A stretch of DNA of 64,000 nt, from assembly GCA_910589415.1 (NCBI GenBank), contig OU342632.1:12899507-12963506 (forward strand), written 5' to 3'. Position numbers and translations under genes: made by a program. This document shows, in pieces, positions 56,201 to 64,000 of the stretch. Position 1 is the stretch's first letter; every line of letters starts with the position of its first letter. This DNA is from Malachius bipustulatus (taxonomy: Eukaryota > Arthropoda > Insecta > Coleoptera > Melyridae). The notes under the pieces are model-generated. The model was not told the origin of the DNA. It made no database searches and saw only the letters and a list, made by a program, of their open reading frames with translations.

Positions 56201-59200
56201 ACATGAACAGCTGAAAGTTAACTGAAAACTTATTAAAATTAGACCAGGAAAATCTAAACGGATAAGATGTTCACCATGAAGCAATTCGGTACCTTCGTTT
56301 CTTTTTATCTTTTTCTCAGTAACCGTTAATATCGCAATGAACTATGTCATAGTCTAAAATTCACAAGTCGGGAGTCGTGATCAATTTCAAAAAAATCACA
56401 GCGTTACCTTTATCCTTATAGGTACTAACATCGCATTTGGCAGAAAACATAGCTAGAGATATAGGCATTATAGTAGTGCGGCTGAAAGTGAACTAGAATT
56501 TTAGAAGATACAGGAAACAGAAGAGTCACGAACGTGTACCGGAAAGACAAGAACGTATCGAGCAGGTGAGTACCCAATTGATGATAAGGCTGCTGAATAA
56601 GGTTAATATGGTTTTCAGCAGTTCTAGAGAGAAGTTTCCAAATTACAACGGACTCAAGGCGTTTTCAGTTTATGCAGAAGAGCGCTCCTTAAGATTTAAC
56701 TAGAATGCTCGAGAATCATCGCTGATGAAGCTACCTATTGAAGAGCCATCTTGAAAAGATAGTGGAGATAAATAAGTGGAAGGTGGTTATCGATCTTAAA
56801 AGTGAACTAACTGATTGCTTGACGCTGTATAGGAGTTTAGGTGGACAAGGCTTCATAAAAAATTCTGAAATCCAGAAAAATTTCACCGCTTTTGAAGAAA
56901 AGGTTTCTGCCACCATCCATGAAAGTTCCACCACCATCCTGGAAGAAAACTTTTTAGCAGATTCTGATGCTAATTCGCTGAGGAAGAGAAGCACTGGAGA
57001 AATGCGGAAATTCATTTTTGCGCGAAATCAGGTCAACCTTATTAGCAGCCCAGATTTTGAGAAAAGATGAGCAAGTCAAGCGTGTTCAGGATGTGTTTGA
57101 CAACATGTCTCTTCAATCTTCACTGGATTGTCACTCTTCAATCCTCCGTATCAATCCGGTTTCTCGGATGAACAGAAGACCCCGTTTCCTGATGGGGACT
57201 TACTAAGCAATTCTGGCAGTATCAAGCAAGTTGCCCCGAATTATGAACTGTCGAGATGTCGACATAGTTAACCGCTGCAATTTGAATTTTCAACAACATT
57301 AGAGTGAAAAAGTTATTTTCGTCGGCAGTGACTATAGTAGATGAATTAGAAGCCCAAGGTATAGAAAGTTGATCGATCAGAGTATTGACAGTCGCCAATG
57401 TTAAAGACACTATATTTAGGTGCGATGTATAGCTCAATTTAAATAATTTTTTGGGAAGCTGATCAGTTGATCACCTAACAGATTTCGGTGATCATCTCCG
57501 TGTTCTTTTAACTAGATAAGTTCTTTATTGTATTATGAACAGGATATTCTCGCTATATATTGATCATTCAGACTTCATCCTTGAGTTGGCTAGGACTGAC
57601 AGGATAGCTTAAGTCTGCTTGAAGCTACCGGTATTTATTTGAAAGGTACCCATACCGATGTATTGCCCAATCCTTTGGAGAACTGTTTCCTAATACTCGA
57701 ACCTTGTCCTTTTATTATGCAGATTGACAAAGAATGTACGTGGCTGCCTTCTTTGTTTTGTACATGCTCCTATACTTACTTATGGACCAGAACTGCTCAT
57801 ATTCGTAGCATACATCATCCCTAAATCTGGATGCGTTATAGGTGGCGTGGTGACGAAATTAGCAATAAGTAGCTAACTCTTACAACTAACGAATGACTGA
57901 TGATGGTGTCGACTTCGACGAAACTATAAAAAGGTATGATCCTGTTCTTGGATTAAAGGTAATTTAGAGGAATGCTGTTCACCCATGAACCAGACTAAGT
58001 TTGTTTCTGTGTTTTCAGTCTATATGCCGTTATTTTTCGCTCTTTTCGCCAGTAATAAAAGATGAGCAGGTGGGTTTAAGGCATGTCACCTTTCGGATTG
58101 GGTTTTAGTTACCCTTTTGGGTAATATGTCAGGGGATGCATATCAGATCAGCGCAGGCTTCCTACCTCAATTCCGCTTCACTTAGAAACCTTATGCAATA
58201 GGTCCTAAGTCCTTCCAAACGGTCTGCACCACTGCCATAGAGAAACGAGTGACTTTTTAATTATAGTTTGAGTTTCCATAGGTTTATTCCAGTTATAGCT
58301 TTTAATTGAACCCGACTCTAAAGTATCACAACTTATCGGAAAGCTTGTTTCGGAAAGTTGCACAGTTTTGGTGTTTTTAGATTAAGATTACCAAAATTGA
58401 GCAAATTTATCTTTTTCAAAATAATTAGGTACCGCGGTGGCAGTTATCATATAACCAGTCATATGGGGCTGTTGAATCACAGCCCTTGAGGATTATCTCT
58501 AAACGTTCATCAACAACTAGTACCTACAACTGTTAGTTACCACTCCTCGCGCTTGCGACTAACTGGCTCGTCAACTAAAAGTATGTTATTACATACGTGA
58601 TGATGTTGGTAGGTTCTTATTTGGTAGGTCTTTTACCTTTAGGTAACTCAGTCCTCGGGGGCTTGACCAGTCAATTTCTTCGAAGATTTTATCGTCGATT
58701 ACTCATTGCTGAGCACAAACATTCCCGATTACTGAGCCAGAGGTTTGGTTCGAGCTTGGCGCAGAGCTGGATGCCAATTCTTCTGAATCTTATTCATTGC
58801 TTCCTCCTTCTTTTTGAAATTACTAGGTTTTTTGAGAATTACATTGCTGTTGATTTTGGTAACACATTGCATGGTCGTCCTGTGAGTTTTTCACAGTATG
58901 CTCTCTTGAGTGTTAGTGGTACAGCGCATAAATAAATGATCCAAGTTCTCAAATATAAGTCCAGTCGAATGCTAAAGAAATATGAAACACGAAACGTGAA
59001 ACGAAAAACATTTTGTAATGTGTAAGAGCGAGAACTAGCTAAATGACATAGAGCACTCCTCTCACTCCTACCCATGACAAAATGTTTGTTAATTCATGTT
59101 TCATATTTGTTTGGCTAACGGAATCTTTGAATATTGTGCGCGCTTGTGAAGATCGTTCAATGAAATGATCTTCGGATGTAAATTAAGACAGAATGGAAGT

Positions 59201-62200
59201 TTTGTAGCCCATAGTAAATATATTTCTTAATTCTCTACAATGGGTGCTTAAAATGACACTTTACACTGTAAATTGGCCAGTTTTTCCATTTGCAACCTCT
59301 AAGAAATAAACAATACTCTTGCAACACATATTACGATGATGTTCTACGCAGAAAATGCATATTATGATATTCTCCATGTATCATAATTGCAATGATATTG
59401 ACTTATATGCATACGTAACTGGAAAACACTATAGATCATTATTTAAAATGTTATCCTTCATTAATATGCAGGCAACTATAATGATAAACTACAGAGGTAA
59501 AACAACTCTCTAATTATATCATCAGTATGGTACTTAAAATATTTATTATCTGTGTAATGTATTGTAGGTAAGTTAATCTATCACAAAAATCGAGTACCTA
59601 CCTACCTACCAGCAAAAAAAGATGTTCAAGATCGAAGGAACGGTTACTGAGACTTTTGGTTTGAAATAAAATAACTCTTGGACCTCAATAGCCAAAATAT
59701 TTTCTTAGGCTAGAGTGTTACATATTTTTTTTACTCGTCTGTTCTATGTATTATAAAATAAAATATCTATTAGAAAAATCATGAACACGTAAATATTCCG
59801 AAATACTTCATGCGAAAATCTATATTTTACCTGGTCTATAGTACCTACTGATTCTGAAACGAAATGGGAGTCTTTTAGCGAAAAAAATTCTTAATTTTTG
59901 AGTTTGCTTGCATATACATCAAATCTAGTGAGAATGGTACCTTGATAAGTGGCGTTAGCCTTATGCGACGTGGGTCCGCTATGCGCAATAGCTAATCCGT
60001 TGTTATTGTTAAACTGATTCGTAAACGGAGGGATGGAATGACCCCCCTGTTCTCTTACGTTCTTATGTAACTCCTGTAAGAACTGTTCCAGAGAAACTCC
60101 TGGAGGTATGTCATTAACCTGCCCCGGAATGGCATAGGGCGGTATTTGGTGGCCTTGTGGATGTCCATTCTGGAATGAACTGGGTTTCTGAGGGACATTA
60201 TGGATCTCCAAGACCGATCCAGCAGGATAATTGGATAGTTCTGGGTGCTGGTTGATGAAATGGAGGAACTCTACTGGATCGCCTTTCCCGTGAATTTGTA
60301 TATGTGGTGGGAAAGATCCCGGAGGTTTTCCAGGGGCCGGTGCAACGACTAAGGGTATATTGTAATTGTGATCCGAGATGAAATTGTCTGTCGGTTTCGC
60401 TGGTGGCGGAGTAACAAAAAGAGGGGCTTGATTTTTATTTAATTTGTTTTTGCTGTTCTGATTTTTTTGTGGTATTGCAAAGTCGTCTATTGAATGGTCA
60501 ATGTAATCAGGAGTTAAGGAGTTTTTATCTTTGTTTTTCTTCGTTTTCTCATCTGGTTTAGATTTACTCGATGATTTATGGTAGAAAGGATTTTCATCAG
60601 GTTTCAATTCGGGTTGTGTATTTTCTTCGTTACTTTCTTCGTTATTATTGGTGTAGACCAAAAGTGGACCCAACACTTTGGATGGTTGTTTTGTATTGAC
60701 CGGAGAAAATGGATCATGTTCTATCTTATTTTTTGTCAACTTATTTTCATTTTTATTACTCTTATTGTCGTTTGTTTTGTCAGTTTTTTGTCCTGAAATA
60801 AAAGTCATAGTCATTCTAATTTACATATTGAAGAGAAAATCCACGTCTAACTGCCTCCACCTGTTATTATAAACTATAGTTTTGGGAGGTACACAGGTAG
60901 GTAGGTATATAAAATGAAAGAAACAGGTAAACGATTATAAATGGCAATGTTCCCAACAACCGAAAAAATATATACAGTAAGTAATTTGTATTGCTCTTAG
61001 TTTGTCCGTATCCAAGAGTACCTATATGTATACTGTCCAATGTATGTGTCATGTGTGTTTTTACAAAATGTACATAGGTATATTAAAATTTGATACTGAG
61101 CACCACTATCACTATCAGTACCATAATGCCTATTAGTTATTCAATTTTATAAAAGCTTCTGCCATTCCGCATGATGCATTTTAATTAAGTTAAATGGCGA
61201 TTTTTCGCGTTTTACAAATTAATGCCTGTATTCACAAATAAATCACAATGTTAATTGATCCGTCAAACCTTGTATTATGATATCTGATTGACTAAACGTT
61301 CAGAGCTAACTAAATTTTGGAATAATCAGAAAATTAAAACACAAAGCTAACAAATCAAAAAATGTCATGGCAATTTATTTGTAAATACGGTATTAGTCTA
61401 CTCAATAAAGCGTTTGAAGAAGCGTAGGTAACCAAAACTCATTTTAATTATCATTATTAAACATTCACTTGCAAAAGCTATTTAAGAACAAGCAAATATA
61501 GATTTTCAAGTGAGAAGAAACGTTATAAAAAGTAAGCACCGTAAATGCTAATGAACTCAACTCAGCAGCCTTGTAATCAAAACTTCAAAAATCTTGTAAT
61601 GATCAGAAAATCCCAACGAATTTTGTATGTACAAGAGAGCTCCCATTCTCATCATAAAAATACTTTTATTTATATGTCAAATATCTTACCTGAAGAAGAT
61701 TTGCCTGAATTGCAAACCCAGTACATGCAACAATCATCTTCTGGAATATGGCTTAAACTAGCTTCATGTGGTGGACATGACAAAGTCGGAGGAGGTAAAG
61801 CAGTGACTGCTGGACAGACATTTTGACACTCTACTTTGCCCATCTCACAATAACACCTTTTATCACATCCAGTTACGTTATCAGGGATTTGTTGCCAGTT
61901 AGCATACATTTCTCCCTGATAGAGACATGACCCATTGCTTTTGCAATGAACCTTCTCCGGACAACAATTTGGAGGCTTAGGTACGAAGTTAGGAGGAACT
62001 GTTTCCCATTCTACGCAATTAGGATCAAGAACATCCGTTCCGAAGTAGGTTGGACAGTCTAAATTCAAACACATCATTCCCGATTCTTTGCAAACGCATA
62101 ATGAAGTACAATTATCGTTGTATTCTTCTTCGAATCTAAACGATCTACCTTTATATGCGCAAGATCTGCTGTCTTGTTCTGGTTTTATCACTTGATCTGA

Positions 62201-63444
62201 ATCTTCTTGTATCTGAATAACCTCTTTTGAGCCGTCCAGTCTAATGTATCTGGCTTTTTCTTGGACTCGAACGAAACCTCCTTCTTGTACACTGTAACTT
62301 TTCCAAGATTGAGTGTCATTACTGATGTCTATTAAGGGTAGCGTTTCTTTGGGATCTAGTTTCTGATCGAATTGTAATTGTATTGTGCTTGAGTTGATGA
62401 ATTTGGCTCCTAATAATTTGAAATGTGACATTGAATCGTCCTTATCAACATCGTGTTCGTCTAATGTAACATCACAAAGAACTGTTTTGCAACAGGAATC
62501 TTTCGGGTCTGGTATTATGACACATCTGTCCGATGTTTTATTCACTTCAGAACACCTATAATTATTATAGAAATATTAGGTCGTACCTATAATGGGTAAA
62601 AATTAATATTTGATTTTTATTGTCTGCATACCTTGGTTTGCAGTTATGTTTTCCTCCAGGTCCGCAATAACAAATTTCTTCACAGCCTTTATTGAATTGT
62701 TCTCCTCTATGGTAGGTTCTATTATTGTAAACACATATTTCTAAGGGTTCAGTTTCTGTAAAAATGAAATATTAATATCAAGGCAACTATTACCTACTTA
62801 ATTAACAAAAAGTTATACCTATGTCTGCTGAACAAACTAAAATTGCACAACAGTGATCGTCCGATGGTTTTGGTGTGCAAAGAGGATCTTCGATTGTCTT
62901 GCTCCTTCTTATGAAAGGATGTTGACATCGATCTGTACATTCCATTTTACCGTCTTTACAAGTACAAATCGAGTCACAATCGATTTCGATTTTTTGACCA
63001 TTATCATAGGTTAATCCTCCCTTTTCGCAAGCACCTAACAAAAGATTATTATTTCTATGAAGATATTACTACAGAGATTAATTCCAAGATTAAATGAACA
63101 ACTGGGTAACAGAGTTCACTAGACCGTGGAAAGATTTAATAATCATGTTCTTTGTAATTTTTTCTGTTAATATTATTTGTTACCATTAGTGAGGTTTCCT
63201 TTTGGAAGCTTTGCTGTCACTACAGGTGTCATGCTATCTTCTTCATTGTCGTTTATTGTTACATCGCTGAGGTCGTCAAAGGAATCGTGACTTGATGAGT
63301 TCGATTTAAGAACATTACTGGTGTCCAGAGAAGTAAAGTTCAAGGCTCGTGCTTTGGCGCCGGAAGTGTTGTTGGAAAGTGTTGGAATAGGAGTAGGCAG
63401 AAACAAACTACCCGTTGAAGAATTCGTCACCTTTTCGGTTTGAG
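50227..63444 (-). CDS. VWC/FN3 single-pass receptor ('putative epidermal cell surface receptor'-like), 5' end missing
   Basis: Nine exons on the - strand join in phase: 63444-63184, 63034-62819, 62755-62632, 62555-61690, 60792-59941, 52122-51942, 51878-51022, 50521-50297 and 50234-50227, giving about 1,196 codons. The protein starts in a Ser/Asn/Thr-rich stretch; the signal-peptide exon lies outside the window. Cys-rich von Willebrand C-like modules follow ([70 protein letters not shown]), then a Lys/Asn/Pro-rich linker, three FN3-like domains, a membrane segment ([19 protein letters not shown]) and a short tail with [11 protein letters not shown]. This matches insect proteins annotated as putative epidermal cell surface receptors. 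The NPTY may be a PTB or endocytic motif. A cell-surface adhesion or signalling role is an inference. Its 7.8-kb intron (52123-59940) is filled with transposons. Confidence 0.88.
52714..53220 (+). pseudogene. Degenerate Tc1/mariner-type transposase piece, copy 1
   Basis: The reading holds [20 protein letters not shown], the block around the second catalytic Asp of Tc1/mariner DDE transposases. It stops at 52982, while [14 protein letters not shown], the block with the following catalytic Asp, appears in another frame a few bases on. The gene is therefore frameshifted, and only the C-terminal half is present. Confidence 0.7.
53221..54342 (+). mobile_element. Non-LTR retrotransposon 3' fragment with RNase H domain
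   Basis: The 288-codon reading (53261-54127) contains an RNase H domain: Asp in [12 protein letters not shown], Glu in [11 protein letters not shown] and Asp in [12 protein letters not shown]. The final catalytic site is altered to GNERAHSLA, with His where Asp is usual. [20 protein letters not shown] and a CRFC zinc-finger start follow. The frame shifts near 54085 and the tail resumes to 54242 ([10 protein letters not shown] ... [12 protein letters not shown]). A 3' UTR ends in an A-rich stretch at 54342. It resembles the RNase H-bearing I/R1-type elements and is related to 37140-37830. Confidence 0.78.
54343..54806 (+). pseudogene. Degenerate Tc1/mariner-type transposase piece, copy 2
   Basis: Nearly identical to 52714-53220 in the same orientation, with the same stop and frame change. 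It lacks about 42 bases after GACTTATC; the lost segment is bounded by ATC repeats. Its start is within the terminal repeat, so the outermost end is missing. Confidence 0.75.
55653..55754. repeat. Fold-back with GCGCGAAATT ends
   Basis: GCGCGAAATT near 55654 pairs with AATTTCGCGC near 55740, with GAATGAGAGCTTTTTTGTCGAG and the reverse of GAGACAAAAACTCATTC inside. A related GGTCGCGAAATACTTCGCGC lies near 55918. Confidence 0.6.
55979..56180. repeat. Diverged relative of the 38376-38551 fold-back
   Basis: It shares ACAGTTGCACAGATACAATC, TTTTCATTTACT and the AAACTGTAAAACCGT arm with that element, more strongly diverged. Confidence 0.55.
56181..59880. other. Intron DNA with unassigned coding-like pieces
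   Basis: Part of the 7.8-kb receptor intron. 56738-57070 (+) reads as a protein-like stretch ([40 protein letters not shown]), and 57018-57206 continues in another frame. 58597-58935 (+) starts with a hydrophobic [13 protein letters not shown]. None can be assigned to a family. They may be decayed transposon or gene fragments. Confidence 0.3.
61223..61390. repeat. MITE of the CCGTATTCA superfamily, diverged
   Basis: GCCTGTATTCACAAATAAAT and the right end ATTTATTTGTAAATACGG are inverted. The interior differs from the other members. It lies in a receptor intron. Confidence 0.6.
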
Positions 63445-64000
63445 CTGAAAATAAAAGGAAATAAGATTTAATTTATATATTTTTTTTATTTATTACAATT
63501 AATTTTAATTAATAGAAGATATTGTAAAAAGATAAATTATCACAAGACAACTATCCATAGTAGTTTTAATTTCACTAAAAATTTATTTCATAGTCAATTA
63601 AAAAATATATTCGAGTACTGATTTTCGTTACGCTTATTAGAAAACAGTTAACTAATCTGCTGCTCTTCCATATCCCTGCGCATTCTAGTTCTGGTGTAAT
63701 AACATGATCTGGTATATGGCGAGAATATTTGATTTTTTTAATAATATAGTTAGATATGTGATATATGGTAGAGGATAGATGATTTTCAGCATAAGAATGT
63801 TTTTGTGCGGTTAATAGTGCACAACAATATTGTATCAATTTAAGATGTTTAATATCAATAATATTATTACCCACTATTGTTATTTCACAGAATGCATACC
63901 TCATGCTTCGACCTGATTTCTTTTTAATTGGTCAACTGGCAGGTAGGTACTTTAGTTAGGCATGCTGATTGTTTGCGGAAGAACTGTTATGCTTTAAATT
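63445..64000 (-). other. Intron of the receptor gene to the window edge
   Basis: I looked here for an exon encoding a signal peptide and found none with a usable donor. The missing 5' exon is probably beyond 64000. Confidence 0.5.

Noticed and set aside
58597..58935. The hydrophobic [13 protein letters not shown] stretch as a zinc-transporter exon
   Set aside because: Only a single membrane-like segment resembles that family; no downstream motif or splice structure supports it.
63575..63904. A possible signal-peptide exon of the receptor
   Set aside because: The N-terminus is not a convincing signal peptide and no donor joins it in phase to 63444.
1..64000. tRNA or rRNA genes
   Set aside because: No convincing internal promoter box pair with a cloverleaf, and no rRNA-like conserved blocks were found by reading.

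Overview
The window is animal nuclear DNA, almost certainly insect. It is AT-rich, its genes are split by GT-AG introns that rejoin in phase, and the proteins read as insect orthologues, including an epsilon/delta-type glutathione S-transferase and a VWC/FN3 receptor of a kind annotated in insects. A beetle would fit the GST and the transposon content, but that is only an inference. There are no operons, CRISPR arrays or tRNA/rRNA genes that I can see.

Five host genes are supported. (1) A KCTD3/SHKBP1-type BTB and beta-propeller protein on the + strand, 2271-14074, complete in 12 exons, plus a probable 21-nt optional microexon. (2) The spliceosome factor ISY1 on the - strand, 28043-28846, with an uninterrupted coding region. 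(3) A cytosolic GST on the + strand, 31188-33158, four coding exons. (4) F-actin capping protein alpha on the - strand, 35848-43304, three coding exons around a 6.5-kb intron. (5) A large single-pass receptor with VWC repeats, a low-complexity linker, three FN3 domains and one membrane segment on the - strand, 50227-63444, whose 5' end lies beyond the window. The genes do unrelated housekeeping, detoxification and surface jobs and show no shared pathway.

The rest is mostly transposon. An almost complete BEL/Pao LTR retrotransposon (18924-25819) has 355-bp LTRs that look identical and a 5-bp target duplication, but its reading frame is broken twice. A piggyBac-like TTAA-flanked element (16787-18443) carries a pogo/Tigger-like TA-flanked element. 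A Tc1/mariner-like element (52681-55475) in a receptor intron holds two copies of a dead transposase around a non-LTR RNase H fragment; a relative of that fragment lies inverted in the capping-protein intron. There are also about twenty non-coding inverted-repeat elements.

The most unusual pattern is in those inverted-repeat elements. Several are very long palindromes built in layers: an outer inverted repeat flanked by TA, with a second TA-CAGGG-type repeat starting at the same distance inside both arms, so that all layers share one axis. This is seen at 6644-7355, 15492-16253, 46715-47593 and 48568-49528, with a related mirrored-unit layout at 26456-27322. Some lie in introns and could form long RNA hairpins.
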